Shown in pieces: positions 18,054 through 27,650 of a DNA stretch of 64,000 nucleotides. Origin of the DNA: Vogesella aquatica. GTDB taxonomy: Bacteria; Pseudomonadota; Gammaproteobacteria; Burkholderiales; Chromobacteriaceae. Under the pieces are notes generated by a model. It was not told the origin of the DNA and did no database searches. It saw only the letters and a list, made by a program, of their open reading frames with translations. Where the stretch lies: contig NZ_JAQQLF010000015.1 of assembly GCF_028548455.1 (NCBI RefSeq), positions 47,085-111,084 of the forward strand, given 5' to 3'. Numbering within the stretch: the first letter of the stretch is position 1; each line of letters starts with the position of its first letter. The translations under genes were made by a program, and so were the position numbers.

Positions 18054-20188
18054 AAACAATGACCCTGACGCATCTCGCTTGTGCCCTGTTACTTGCCGGC
18101 CTCACCCAGGCCGTATGGGCTGCTAATGGTATTACCGGTATCGAGCTGGTCAAGAACAACCAGGATCAACAGGTTTTGTCGCTGACCTTTAATACTGCCC
18201 TGCCAGCGGCACCTAACAGTTTTGCCATATCGAACCCGCCACGTGTCGCCTTCGACTTCCCCGACACACGTAATCTCACCGGTAAGAATCAGCTACCCTT
18301 TGCCGCCAGCCTGCTTAACACCGCCACCTTGGTAGAAGGTCAGGGCAAAGCACGCCTGGTACTAAACCTGAGCAAATCCACCGCCTATACCAGCGTCGTG
18401 CAGGACAACAAGCTGCTGATCACCCTGAATGGCCCCAGCAACGCCAGCCCGCAGAACACAGCCGTGGGCCGCACAGAAACGCCGACCGAGATCCTGCCCC
18501 CTGTCGTCACTGCGGCACCACACGCCATTGCACCCAATGGCGTGGTGCAGAATGTTGACTTCAAACGCGGTGACAACGGCGAGGCACGCATCCTGATCGA
18601 CCTGAACAGTGCCAATACCCCAGTCGATATCAAACGCGAAGGCAAGTCCGTCATCATCGACCTGGCAGGCGTGAAAGTACCGCGCCATCTGGAGCGGCGC
18701 CTGGACGTTACCGACTTTGCCACCCCGGCACGCCGAATCGACGCCACAAACCAGGGCAGTGGCAGCCGTATCGCCGTGCAATCCGAAGGCGACTGGGCCT
18801 ACTCCTCCTACCAGACCGACAAACGACTGGTAGTCGAAGTGCGAAAGAGCTCGGCAGAAGAAGTGGAAACCGCACTCCAGGCCCAGGGCAAAGCCAACTA
18901 CAAAGGCGAAAAACTGTCGCTGAACTTCCAGAACGTGGAAGTACGCTCCCTGTTGCAGGTCATCGCCGAGTTTACCGGCATGAACATCATTACCAGCGAC
19001 TCGGTCAACGGCACGCTGACGCTGCGCCTGAAAGACGTGCCCTGGGACCAGGCACTGGACCTGATCCTGGCGCAGAAAAACCTGGAAAAACGCCAGATCG
19101 GCAACGTGGTACGCATCGCACCGCGTGAAGAGCTGCTGGCCATAGAGCGCCAGGCTGCCGAATCGCAAAAGCAGCGTACCACCAATGAGCCCATCATTAC
19201 CGAAACCTTCCAGATCAAATACCGCGCCGCCGAAGAAATTCGCGAAGCACTGAAAGACCTGGCCGGCTTCTACAGTGAAAGTAGCACTTCGGCCCAAGGT
19301 AGCAGCAGCACCAGCAACAGCACCAAGGCCGCCATTCTGGTTGACCCGCGTTCCAACAAGATCATCATCCGCGAGCGCATTTCCGTGATCGAGGAAATCC
19401 GCAAGGTGATACAGACGCTGGACATGCCACTACGCCAGGTGCTCATCGAGGCGCGTATTGTCGAAGCCAAAGACAACTTCCAGCGTGACCTGGGCGTGCG
19501 GCTGCAATACACACGGGCCGGCGGCGACACCTCGGTAGGCTCGCTGGCCAATGGCACCAAGATCCCCCTTGGCGGCATTCCCGATGGAGACGTTACCTTC
19601 AACCCGAACGTCAGCCTGCCATCCTCGCTGTCTGGTGCGTCGATTGCAGCCATTTTCAAGGGCGCCAGCTCGATTATTGGCCTGGAACTTTCGGCCATGC
19701 AGGCTGAAGACCGCGGCAAGGTAGTCTCCAGCCCGCGTATTCTCACCGCAGACCGCACCAAGGCTACTATCACGGAAGGGACCGAAATCCCCTACCAGAC
19801 CGTCGACGAAAATGGCAAATCGTCCACCACCTTCAAGAAGGCCAACCTGAGCTTGTCCGTCACCCCGCAGGTGACACCTGAAGATGATATTGTGCTGAAG
19901 CTGAATATCACCAAAGACACGCCCAACACCAAGCTGAAAGTAGGCGAAAACCCGGCCATCGACAACAAGACTGTCGATACCGAGGTGCGTGTAGAAAATG
20001 GCGGCACTGTAGTGATTGGTGGCATTTATATCCAGGAACAGAACACGGTAGAAAACCGTGTGCCTCTACTGGGCGACCTGCCTGTGGTAGGGGCCTTGTT
20101 CCGTAACAACTCCAATACCAGTAATCGCCGTGAACTGCTGGTTTTCATAACACCGCGTATCGTGGAGAATGAGTTCATCAGCCGCTAA
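18050..20188 (+). CDS. pilQ: Type IV pilus secretin PilQ
   Basis: A 712-residue outer-membrane secretin. A signal peptide (about residues 1-24, ending AVWA) is followed by two AMIN domains that bind peptidoglycan, a secretin N0/N1 region starting near LSLNFQNVEVRSLL, and the C-terminal secretin domain ending in VPLLGDLPVVGALFRNN. A Ser/Thr/Asn-rich insert near residues 405-425 is typical of N1-N2 linkers. It forms the gate for pili and, in competent relatives, for incoming DNA. The ATG at 18050 overlaps the pilP stop. Confidence 0.96.
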   Translation: MKTMTLTHLACALLLAGLTQAVWAANGITGIELVKNNQDQQVLSLTFNTALPAAPNSFAISNPPRVAFDFPDTRNLTGKNQLPFAASLLNTATLVEGQGKARLVLNLSKSTAYTSVVQDNKLLITLNGPSNASPQNTAVGRTETPTEILPPVVTAAPHAIAPNGVVQNVDFKRGDNGEARILIDLNSANTPVDIKREGKSVIIDLAGVKVPRHLERRLDVTDFATPARRIDATNQGSGSRIAVQSEGDWAYSSYQTDKRLVVEVRKSSAEEVETALQAQGKANYKGEKLSLNFQNVEVRSLLQVIAEFTGMNIITSDSVNGTLTLRLKDVPWDQALDLILAQKNLEKRQIGNVVRIAPREELLAIERQAAESQKQRTTNEPIITETFQIKYRAAEEIREALKDLAGFYSESSTSAQGSSSTSNSTKAAILVDPRSNKIIIRERISVIEEIRKVIQTLDMPLRQVLIEARIVEAKDNFQRDLGVRLQYTRAGGDTSVGSLANGTKIPLGGIPDGDVTFNPNVSLPSSLSGASIAAIFKGASSIIGLELSAMQAEDRGKVVSSPRILTADRTKATITEGTEIPYQTVDENGKSSTTFKKANLSLSVTPQVTPEDDIVLKLNITKDTPNTKLKVGENPAIDNKTVDTEVRVENGGTVVIGGIYIQEQNTVENRVPLLGDLPVVGALFRNNSNTSNRRELLVFITPRIVENEFISR

Positions 20189-20203
20189 GCTAGCAGACAC
20201 GTC

Positions 20204-20764
20204 ATGAAGTCATCCGATACAATGCCTGCCATGGAACTGGCAGGCAATTTTTTTCTGGTGGGCCTGATGGGCTCGGGCAAAACCACGGTTGGCCGCACAC
20301 TGGCAAGGCACACGGGCAAAACCTTCTACGACTCTGACCATGAAATCGAGCGTCGTACCGGTGTGCGCATCACCACGATTTTTGATATCGAAGGTGAGCC
20401 GAAATTCCGCGAACGCGAACGCGATACCATCGCCGAGCTGTGCCAGCTGCAGGGCATCATACTGGCCACCGGTGGTGGCGCCATCCTGGCACCAGAGAAT
20501 CGCCAGGCACTGCGCAAGCACGGCACCGTGATTTACCTGCGAGCCCAGATAGACGACATCCTGGCCCGTACCCAGCATGACAAGAGCCGCCCCCTGCTAC
20601 AAACCGCAGACCCACGCAGTAAGCTAGAACAGCTATTTGCCGTGCGCGACCCGCTCTACCGTGAAATCGCCGACATCGTGATAGACACCTCGCACCAGAA
20701 CGTCAACGTACTGATTCACCGGCTGGAACAACGGCTGCTATCCCTTCAAAGCAAAACCCGCTAA
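20204..20764 (+). CDS. aroK: Shikimate kinase AroK
   Basis: Phosphorylates shikimate in aromatic amino acid synthesis. The Walker A motif GLMGSGKTT is at about residues 19-27, the shikimate-binding DSDHEIE follows, and ATGGGAI and the RPLL lid motif are present. The ATG at 20204 gives 186 residues; in-frame ATGs at 20222 and 20231 are plausible, and the last (MELAGNFFLVG) fits family N-termini best. A copy of the dispersed repeat overlaps the codons for Val-Gly-Arg right after Walker A. It follows pilQ by 15 bases, the conserved order. Confidence 0.95.
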   Translation: MKSSDTMPAMELAGNFFLVGLMGSGKTTVGRTLARHTGKTFYDSDHEIERRTGVRITTIFDIEGEPKFRERERDTIAELCQLQGIILATGGGAILAPENRQALRKHGTVIYLRAQIDDILARTQHDKSRPLLQTADPRSKLEQLFAVRDPLYREIADIVIDTSHQNVNVLIHRLEQRLLSLQSKTR

Positions 20765-20770
20765 AACGCC

Positions 20771-21856
20771 ATGATCACGCTCAACCTTTCCCTGCCAGAC
20801 ACTAGCTACCCCATTCACATCGGCCAGCACATCCTGGGCAATGCCGAACTGCTGCTACCCTACCTGAAGCAGAAGAAGGCGGTGATCATCAGCAATACCA
20901 CGGTCGCCCCACTTTATCTGGCACCACTGAAAGCGGCACTGGAGCAGCACGGGGTCAGCATTCTCACCGTCACCCTGCCCGACGGCGAAGACTTCAAAAC
21001 CTGGGAAACCCTGAACCTGATCTTTGATGCCTTGCTGAATAATAAGTGCGAGCGCAGCACTACCCTGATTGCTCTGGGGGGTGGCGTCATCGGGGACATG
21101 GTGGGGTTTGCTGCAGCGTGCTACCAGCGCGGCGTACCATTCATCCAGGTGCCCACCACCCTGCTCTCGCAAGTGGATTCGTCGGTCGGGGGCAAAACTG
21201 CCATCAATCACCCGCAGGGCAAAAACATGATTGGCGCGTTTTATCAGCCCAAAGTGGTGATCGCCGACATGATGCTGCTGGATACCCTGCCGGAGCGCGA
21301 GCTGTCGGCAGGCCTGGCCGAGGTGATCAAATACGGCCTGCTGGGCGACGCCGGCTTTATCAGCTGGCTGGAAGAGCATATGGCTGCGCTGCGGGCCAAG
21401 GATAAAACCGTGCTAGCCGAAGCAGTACGCCGCTGCTGTGCCATGAAGGCAGATATCGTGAGCCAGGACGAGCGCGAAAGCGGGGTACGTGCCTTGCTTA
21501 ACCTGGGTCATACCTTTGGCCATGCTATCGAAGCCGGACTGGGGTTTGGCACATGGCTGCACGGCGAGGCCGTGGCAGGCGGCATGATGCTGGCGGCAGA
21601 AGCCTCCCGCCAGCTGGGCTATCTGAATGACAGCGACGTCAGCCGCATCGAAGCCCTGCTGCACGCCGCCGGCTTGCCTACCGTCAGCCCGAACCTGGGC
21701 TATGAAGCATGGCTGGAGCACATGAGCCATGACAAAAAAGTGAGCGACGGCGCCATCCGCTTCGTACTGATGCGCGAACTTGGCCATGCCATTGTCGCAG
21801 CGCTACCTGAGCCAGTACTTCACGCCACCCTGCATAGCCGCTTCATCGCCAAATAG
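20771..21856 (+). CDS. aroB: 3-Dehydroquinate synthase AroB
   Basis: A 361-residue NAD-dependent, metal-binding enzyme of the shikimate pathway. The glycine-rich [15 protein letters not shown] loop, [19 protein letters not shown] and the metal-ligand region [14 protein letters not shown] with HGEAVAGGM are all intact. Length is normal. It is 6 bases downstream of aroK and closes the pilMNOPQ-aroKB run. Confidence 0.97.
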   Translation: MITLNLSLPDTSYPIHIGQHILGNAELLLPYLKQKKAVIISNTTVAPLYLAPLKAALEQHGVSILTVTLPDGEDFKTWETLNLIFDALLNNKCERSTTLIALGGGVIGDMVGFAAACYQRGVPFIQVPTTLLSQVDSSVGGKTAINHPQGKNMIGAFYQPKVVIADMMLLDTLPERELSAGLAEVIKYGLLGDAGFISWLEEHMAALRAKDKTVLAEAVRRCCAMKADIVSQDERESGVRALLNLGHTFGHAIEAGLGFGTWLHGEAVAGGMMLAAEASRQLGYLNDSDVSRIEALLHAAGLPTVSPNLGYEAWLEHMSHDKKVSDGAIRFVLMRELGHAIVAALPEPVLHATLHSRFIAK

Positions 21857-21940
21857 CTGCGTATGGGTACTACGAATTTCTACGAATAGGCAGCGTCCCG
21901 TGAAGGCCGGACAATAGCAATACTCGCTCAGGAGATTGCC

Positions 21941-22321
21941 ATGTTAGGCCTTGTCAAAAAACTTGCCGATAAAATGCAGACCAGCCAGGAAATGGGCCTG
22001 CTTAGCCATACCCCGTGGCGCTATGTACCACCACGAGAAAGGCTGATCGACCCCATTGGCGAAGCGGAAGTCTTCCTGGCTTACGGCAAACGCCGCGAAG
22101 CCTTGCAGGTCCTGAGCCATACACTGCGCCACGAGCCCGATAATCTGGCAGCAAAGATGCTGCTACTGCAGACGCTAGCCTACCTGCGTGATATACCGGC
22201 CTATTGCAAGCTGGCGCGTGAGCTGGCTCCACAATTGGCCGGTCAGGGATCGTGGCACACGATCTGCGCAGAAGGGCAAGCGCTGGCCCCCTATGAACCA
22301 CTGTTTATGTACCGTGCCTGA
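21941..22321 (+). CDS. Small protein resembling the FimV C-terminal domain
   Basis: A 126-residue cytoplasmic-type protein without a signal peptide or membrane segment. Residues about 38-80 (EAEVFLAYGKRREALQVL) read as a TPR-like helical repeat, and the last 45 residues (cysteine-containing region ending in APYEPLF) resemble the C-terminal domain of FimV, which takes part in type IV pilus assembly and polar signalling. The start has AGGAG about 8 bases upstream. It sits 84 bases after aroB and faces the two pilin genes tail to tail. The FimV comparison is from memory and was not aligned. Confidence 0.6.
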   Translation: MLGLVKKLADKMQTSQEMGLLSHTPWRYVPPRERLIDPIGEAEVFLAYGKRREALQVLSHTLRHEPDNLAAKMLLLQTLAYLRDIPAYCKLARELAPQLAGQGSWHTICAEGQALAPYEPLFMYRA

Positions 22322-22322
22322 G

Positions 22323-22739
22323 CTATAGCAAGCGGCAGCGCTCCTTGCTGCCATCGGGTGCGCAATATTTCATGATGCCGGTCTGCGTCAGCTCTACATA
22401 ACCTAGCAGCCCATCTGTTGCCGTGGCCCGTAAAACAAAATAGCCGTTATCGGTATTCCGTGCCGTAGCAGCAAAGCCGATCGTGTAGCGCGCAGCACCC
22501 TGCTCCGGGTGCTGCGTGTACGGCAAGGCCGGCCAGCGCGAAGCGGTTTCTTTGTAACCACCCCGCTGGCTATAGTAGGCCTCCAGAAACACGGCATCAT
22601 GCTGTAGCAGTGCCGCTACAGCGCCCCGGTCAGCGCGTACTTGTTCGTCCCGGTAAAGCCATGCAGACAACATGGTCAGAATGGCAGCGATCGCCAGCAC
22701 CACCATCAGTTCCAGCAGGGTAAAACCGCGGCTCGCCAT
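22323..22739 (-). CDS. ComP-like type IV minor pilin
   Basis: A 138-residue pilin. The class III signal ASRG/FTLLELMVVLAIA gives a prepilin peptidase site after Gly5 with glutamate at +5. Two C-terminal cysteines (about 126 and 135) would form a short disulfide-bounded loop. The middle region (LLQHDAVFLEAYYSQRGGY, then KETASRWPALP) resembles the corresponding part of Neisseria ComP (KQTSTKWPSLP, from memory), the minor pilin that binds the DNA uptake sequence. The start ATG overlaps the fimT-like stop by one base, so the two are one operon. Other minor pilins share the general fold, so the ComP assignment is tentative; the pilin assignment is firm. Confidence 0.8.
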   Translation of the reverse strand: MASRGFTLLELMVVLAIAAILTMLSAWLYRDEQVRADRGAVAALLQHDAVFLEAYYSQRGGYKETASRWPALPYTQHPEQGAARYTIGFAATARNTDNGYFVLRATATDGLLGYVELTQTGIMKYCAPDGSKERCRLL

Positions 22740-23278
22740 CAACAGTCACTCACTTGACGAAAGCCTGTGGCCCACACCTGCAAACGCCGGCACAAACCGC
22801 TACTCTTGCCGCGTGCGGTATAGCTGACGCCCGCATGAACGGATAGCACGCCACTAGGCCGTATACGGTAACGATCTACGCTACTGGAGAGTGCGACCTG
22901 TATGTCAGGGGGTAAAGTCAGCACATCCAGCGCTTCCTTGCTGTCGTACCCTCCCGCCACGCCACCAGCCTTATCGATGAAAAACAGCACGCCCTCGGCC
23001 AGCGGGTAGCCATCGGCTGCTCTGGCTACTACCTGGCAGCCCTGTACGTCCAGGTTAGCTTTCAGGTTGGCGATACAGATATGTACCGAGGTATTGCGGG
23101 TGATCGCCTCGCTGCGCATCCGCATCAGGCCAGAAGCAATGCGAGACAGCTGAGTATCCAGTGCCTGCTGCTCCTGGAAGCGGGCATACGGCGCCGCAGA
23201 CCACGTCCATAGCAAGAGTAGCAAGGCCATCACCAGCAACAGCTCCAGCAAGCCTATTCCATATTGTGTACGAGACAT
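22739..23278 (-). CDS. fimT: GspH/FimT-family pseudopilin
   Basis: A 179-residue pilin-like protein. The N-terminus (QYGIGLLELLLVM) is a slightly unusual prepilin site, with Gly-Leu in place of Gly-Phe and glutamate near +5. The region LSRIASGLMRMRSEAITRNTSV is the hallmark of GspH/FimT proteins. Four cysteines are present in the C-terminal domain. FimT of some competent bacteria is a DNA-binding minor pilin whose GRxR motif lies near the C-terminus; here the similar position reads GFRQ, so DNA binding is uncertain. First gene of a two-gene minor-pilin operon. Confidence 0.82.
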   Translation of the reverse strand: MSRTQYGIGLLELLLVMALLLLLWTWSAAPYARFQEQQALDTQLSRIASGLMRMRSEAITRNTSVHICIANLKANLDVQGCQVVARAADGYPLAEGVLFFIDKAGGVAGGYDSKEALDVLTLPPDIQVALSSSVDRYRIRPSGVLSVHAGVSYTARGKSSGLCRRLQVWATGFRQVSDC

Positions 23279-23342
23279 AGCGCCCCCGCGTCACCACGGC
23301 AGCACAGGCTTAGCCGCAATGCCGTGTGAATGAGATGAGGCA

Positions 23343-23371
23343 GCTTAGGAAAGACTTTTTATGCATGTCAA
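23343..23371 (-). promoter_or_regulatory. Possible promoter of the fimT/comP-like operon
   Basis: A perfect -35 TTGACA (23371-23366) is followed after 17 bases by CTAAGC, a weak -10. It lies about 65 bases upstream of the fimT-like start in an A/T-rich stretch (23340-23460) that stands out from the GC-rich surroundings. Confidence 0.35.
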
Positions 23372-23454
23372 TGTATTTTTCACATCATGTAATATGCCCA
23401 GCTTTCATTCATTACAATGATTCACACAGCACGCTCAATTCAATAAGCAAGCCC

Positions 23455-23486
23455 CAATAAAAAGCCGCAGCACGTGGCTGCGGCTT
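23455..23486 (-). terminator. Terminator after msbA
   Basis: The arms AAGCCGCAGC and GCTGCGGCTT with a five-base loop are followed on the minus strand by TTTTTATT. It lies about 20 bases past the msbA stop and ends the LPS cluster. Confidence 0.8.
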
Positions 23487-23504
23487 GTTGCGTCCGAGGT
23501 AAGA

Positions 23505-25250
23505 CTATTCGGTAAATTGCATACTGTGCAACCTGGCATAAAACCCCGCCGCGGCCAGCAGGGACTGGTGTGTGCCGCTTTCGACAATCTCGCCTTGATG
23601 CATCACCACAATGCGGTCGGCTTGCTCAATGGTAGACAGGCGATGCGCAATGACCAGCGTGGTGCGGTTCTTCATCAGGTTATCCAGCGCAGCCTGCACC
23701 AGACGCTCGGACTCGGTGTCCAGTGCCGACGTCGCCTCATCCAGAATCAGCAAAGGCGCATTCTTCAGCAAGGCTCTGGCAATGGCTAGACGCTGACGCT
23801 GCCCACCCGACAGGCGGGTACCGTTCTCGCCGATTTCGGTATCAAACCCCTGCGGTAGTGCCTCGATAAAATCCAGCGCGTTGGCCGCACGCGCCGCCTC
23901 GATAACCTCCTCGCGGCTGACCTGGTTCAAGGCGCCGTAGGCAATGTTGGCCGCAACCGTATCGTTGAACAACACCACGTCCTGGCTCACCAGGGCAATC
24001 TGCTGGCGCAGCGCTGGCAGCGCGTAGTCGGACAGCGGTTTGCCATCCAGTAACAGCAGGCCACTATCGGGTTCGTAAAAACGCGGCACCAGGCTAGCCA
24101 GTGTGGTTTTACCCGAGCCGGACGAGCCAACCAATGCAACGGTTTCACCAGCCCGTATCGCCAGATTGATCCCTTGCAGGGCGCGCTTTTCTACCCCGGG
24201 GTAGCTGAACGACAAGTTCACCATCTCCAGCTCGCCACGCGTCCTATGCAACATGGTCGCACCGGCATTCTTTTCTTCCGGCTCATCCAGGAACTGGAAA
24301 ATGGTTTCGGCGGCAGCCAAGCCACGCTGCAGCGCCTGCGAGATACCGGTGATGCGCTTGATCGGCGCAAACAGCAGCATCATGGCAGTGAGGAAAGACA
24401 TGAAGTCGCCCGCACTGAAATCACCATGCTGCGCACGCAACGCGGCGAAATACAGGATGGCAGCCAGCGCACAGGCAATCATCAGCTGGGTCACGCCAGT
24501 ATTGGCCGAGCTGGCCGCACTTTGCTTGACCTGGTTACGGCGCAGCGCATCGGCGGCCTCGTGAAAACGGCCGATTTCATAGCTTTCGCCACCGTAAATC
24601 TTGACCACCTTCTGACAATCAATACTTTCACTCACCACTTGCGTCATCTGGGCCATGCGCAGCTGGTTCTCACGCGCCAGACCACGCAAACGTTTGCCGA
24701 CAAAATGCATGCAGGCCGTCACCGCCGGCATCACCACAAAGCAGATCAGTGTGAGCTGCCAATCGGTATACAGCAGCAATGCCAGCAAGCCTAGCGTGGT
24801 GACACCATCTTTTACCGCCACGGTAATCACGTTAAAACCAGCTTCCGTTACCTGGTTCACGTCGTTGGCAATACGCGAAATCAGCCGCCCGGACTGGCTC
24901 TCGTCGTAAAAGCTCACCGGCAGGCGCAAGAGCTTGGCAAACATCTCTTCGCGCAGCGTCTGCACCAGGCGGCCGGTCAGCCAGCTGGCGGTGTATTCAT
25001 TGATGAAGCTGGTCAAACCACGCAGCATGAATACGCCGATGATGGCCAGTGGCACCCAGCGTATGGTGTCCGGGTCTTTGCTGACAAAACCACCATCGAT
25101 CAGCGGTTTGAGCAGGCGCGCAAACGCTGCCTCGGTCAGGGCTGCGATGGTCATGGAAATCAGCGACAGGATCAGTACTTTCCAGTAACGCTGGATATAG
25201 GCAAGCAGCCGGCGATACACCTGCCAGCTGTGTTTGAATGAATCGTTCAT
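23505..25250 (-). CDS. msbA: Lipid A export ABC transporter MsbA
   Basis: A 581-residue half-transporter with six membrane helices fused to a nucleotide-binding domain. Walker A GSSGSGKTT is near residue 377, the signature LSGGQRQR and Walker B LLILDEATSAL follow, with the switch histidine in VIAHRLS. It flips core-lipid A across the inner membrane. It is the last gene of the LPS cluster, and its start overlaps the preceding glycosyltransferase stop by four bases. Two copies of the dispersed repeat are in its 3' half. Confidence 0.95.
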   Translation of the reverse strand: MNDSFKHSWQVYRRLLAYIQRYWKVLILSLISMTIAALTEAAFARLLKPLIDGGFVSKDPDTIRWVPLAIIGVFMLRGLTSFINEYTASWLTGRLVQTLREEMFAKLLRLPVSFYDESQSGRLISRIANDVNQVTEAGFNVITVAVKDGVTTLGLLALLLYTDWQLTLICFVVMPAVTACMHFVGKRLRGLARENQLRMAQMTQVVSESIDCQKVVKIYGGESYEIGRFHEAADALRRNQVKQSAASSANTGVTQLMIACALAAILYFAALRAQHGDFSAGDFMSFLTAMMLLFAPIKRITGISQALQRGLAAAETIFQFLDEPEEKNAGATMLHRTRGELEMVNLSFSYPGVEKRALQGINLAIRAGETVALVGSSGSGKTTLASLVPRFYEPDSGLLLLDGKPLSDYALPALRQQIALVSQDVVLFNDTVAANIAYGALNQVSREEVIEAARAANALDFIEALPQGFDTEIGENGTRLSGGQRQRLAIARALLKNAPLLILDEATSALDTESERLVQAALDNLMKNRTTLVIAHRLSTIEQADRIVVMHQGEIVESGTHQSLLAAAGFYARLHSMQFTE

Positions 25251-26356
25251 GGTTCTTTCGCAGCAGTAGCGGCCAACCCGGCCAGCGCCAGCAGGCGGGT
25301 GGTATTGGTATGAGGTGAAAAGCGCTGACGCACGTCCTGGCAGCCCGCCTGTGCCAGACGCTGCATCCGCTCAGGCTGTTGCAAGGCTTCGTCAATGGCA
25401 TGAGCCCAGGCAGGTACATCGCCCGGTGGCAGCAAACAGCCGGTTTGGCCGTCGGTAATGGTTTCCGGTATCCCGCCGGTGCGGCTGGCCAGCACCGGGA
25501 TACCCAGCCCCAGAGCTTCGATCTGCGACATGCCCAGGGGCTCGTAACCGGATGGCATCAGCACCAGGTCAGCGCTGGCCAGCAAGGCGGCGACCGGTTG
25601 CACCATCCCGGCCAGCAACACATGCTGCGTCAGCCCAAGGCGGGTGATTTCCGACTGCAAGCGGGCAAGCTCCGGGCCCTCGCCCGCGATGACATAGCGC
25701 AGTTGCGGCCAACGTGCCACCAACAAGGCCATGGCCTGCAAAATCGTCTGGTGCCCTTTCTCGCCACGCAGCATGGCAGCCTGCACCATCAGCGGGCCGG
25801 GGTGTTCGTCCAGCCACTGCTGTACTGGCGCAGGCAAGGCCGCGTGGGCATCGCTGTCGATACGCTCAAAGTCGATACCCGGGTACACCACGTGCAAGCG
25901 GTCGGCGTGTATCGCCGGGTTCCGCAGCAGTGCATCGCGCAGGTACTGGCTAGGCAGCATGGTGGCATCCACCAGCTGGTTGTACGACCATGCCGAGGCT
26001 TTGCCCGGCTGATAAGTCCGCGAGCGCAACAGAAAGGGCCGGTGCCGCACCAGGCGCGCGGCAATAGCCAGATTGTTGCTATCGTGCCCGCTATGGCAAA
26101 CAGCCAGCCGTGGGCGGTAGGTCGCCATCCAGCGGCGCAGAATGGCAATAGATGGCAGATGCACGCTATTACGGAAGCGCACAGGCAGCACTTGCAAGCC
26201 CTGCTGTTGCGCCACCGCTGCCACGCGGGTGCCAGGCCGGCAAGCCAGTACCGGCTGATACCCGAGCTTTGCCAGCTGACGCATTTGCTGCATCAGCTGC
26301 AGCTCTTGGCCGCCGACATTAGGGGAGGATTCGGTAAAAAGTACGTGATTAGACAT
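25247..26356 (-). CDS. Glycosyltransferase family 4 (LPS core)
   Basis: A 369-residue GT-B glycosyltransferase. The C-terminal donor-binding motif is PSGYEPLGMSQIEALGLGIPVLASRTGGIPE, with the EX7E-type glutamates. The N-terminal domain (SSPNVGGQELQLM) matches group 1 transferases. The sugar it adds cannot be read from the sequence. It overlaps the O-antigen ligase upstream by 8 bases and msbA downstream by 4. Confidence 0.88.
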   Translation of the reverse strand: MSNHVLFTESSPNVGGQELQLMQQMRQLAKLGYQPVLACRPGTRVAAVAQQQGLQVLPVRFRNSVHLPSIAILRRWMATYRPRLAVCHSGHDSNNLAIAARLVRHRPFLLRSRTYQPGKASAWSYNQLVDATMLPSQYLRDALLRNPAIHADRLHVVYPGIDFERIDSDAHAALPAPVQQWLDEHPGPLMVQAAMLRGEKGHQTILQAMALLVARWPQLRYVIAGEGPELARLQSEITRLGLTQHVLLAGMVQPVAALLASADLVLMPSGYEPLGMSQIEALGLGIPVLASRTGGIPETITDGQTGCLLPPGDVPAWAHAIDEALQQPERMQRLAQAGCQDVRQRFSPHTNTTRLLALAGLAATAAKEP

Positions 26357-27650
26357 GTGATTTCCCGGTTTGGCCCTGGTGGATCCACGCCAGCAGTGCC
26401 GCTACCGTAAACAGGAAAATATGCAGCATGTGGTCCTTGTTGACACTCTCCAGCACCATGCGCCCGAGAAAGCCACAGGTCACCAGCATCAATGCCAGGC
26501 CCGCCACGTCACGACGCACAACAAAAGCCTTTAAGCCGATCACGATCAGGCTCATGCAGAAAGATAGCCATAACAGGACACCCGGCACGCCAAGCCCGAC
26601 ACCAAGATCGACAAAACCGCTGTGACTATGCCCAACCTGGTTGGGCTTACCCACCGCAAACAGTGCCTGGCTAAACGCCCTGCGGTCATAGCCATAACCC
26701 ATGGGCCGCTCCGCCATCAGATCCAGTCCGGCACGAATCCACGCTACGCGCTCATAGGCAGAACCATCCACCTCCCGGCCATCAAACTTGGGATACGGCC
26801 CCATGCGCAGCCACCCCAAGCCATCCCTGTCTTGCCAGGCGATGGTCGCGGACTGCACAAATATCTGGTTACGGGCATCTTTCTGCACCGCTTTGTAAAC
26901 GAAGCCGGCCATACCGCCCCCCACCAGCAACAATAAAACCAACAGCCGGGTGCGAGACAGTTGCTGGCGATGCGTCAGCACATAGATCAAGGTAAACGAC
27001 AAGACCAGATAGCTCAAACCGATCAGGCCATTGCGAGCCCCGGCATGAAAGCTGGCAAAGAACATCAAGGCACCAATGGCCAGCAGGCTCCATAGCGGGA
27101 AACGTGTCTTATCCTGGCCAAATCCGGCCAACACCGCAACGAATGCCATGGCAAAGTTCACAAAGAAGGTAAACTCCAGCTTGGTCGCGGTAGTAAAAAC
27201 TTCCATATACGGCCATGCCCCATGCTGGTAGTAGTAGCGCGCAGCCATGAATACCTCTGCGGATACCAGCAAAATCCCGGCGGTTACCACACAATCCAGA
27301 ATGGACAAAGGGCGCTGGCGACTAAACAGTACCGTCCCGGCGATAAACCACAAGCCGCCCATTAGCAATTGGCTACGCCATTCCGCCAGCGATATGCTCG
27401 TCCAGCCGGATAGCACCACACTGTGTAGCAGGGCATACAGTAAAAAGCCCGCTAACAGCAAGCTAGGTAGAGGCCAACTGGAGAGCGTACGCAAGAGTAC
27501 CTGCCTCTGGACACCAGCCCAGCACAGAAAAACAGCCAACAGCACATAACGCAGTGCGATCGTATGAGAAACGTTGGATACAGTGAGAAAGAGAATGGCC
27601 AGCAGAACCGCCCAGACACCCGGTTGACGCCACAGAGCAAGCCACTTCAT
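26349..27650 (-). CDS. waaL: O-antigen ligase family membrane protein
   Basis: About 433 residues with 10-12 membrane segments, a large periplasmic loop (about residues 240-320) and the short WaaL/Wzy-type motif HSHSGFVDLGVGLGVPG near residue 340. It likely attaches O-antigen or another glycan to the lipid A core; a polymerase role is an alternative because the families look alike. The ATG at 27650 overlaps the upstream GT9 stop (ATGA), which fixes the start. Confidence 0.85.
   Translation of the reverse strand: MKWLALWRQPGVWAVLLAILFLTVSNVSHTIALRYVLLAVFLCWAGVQRQVLLRTLSSWPLPSLLLAGFLLYALLHSVVLSGWTSISLAEWRSQLLMGGLWFIAGTVLFSRQRPLSILDCVVTAGILLVSAEVFMAARYYYQHGAWPYMEVFTTATKLEFTFFVNFAMAFVAVLAGFGQDKTRFPLWSLLAIGALMFFASFHAGARNGLIGLSYLVLSFTLIYVLTHRQQLSRTRLLVLLLLVGGGMAGFVYKAVQKDARNQIFVQSATIAWQDRDGLGWLRMGPYPKFDGREVDGSAYERVAWIRAGLDLMAERPMGYGYDRRAFSQALFAVGKPNQVGHSHSGFVDLGVGLGVPGVLLWLSFCMSLIVIGLKAFVVRRDVAGLALMLVTCGFLGRMVLESVNKDHMLHIFLFTVAALLAWIHQGQTGKSHV

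Noticed and set aside
23341..23460. A/T-rich stretch as a mobile-element remnant
   Set aside because: No inverted terminal repeats, target duplication or transposase fragments are visible; it fits a promoter region.
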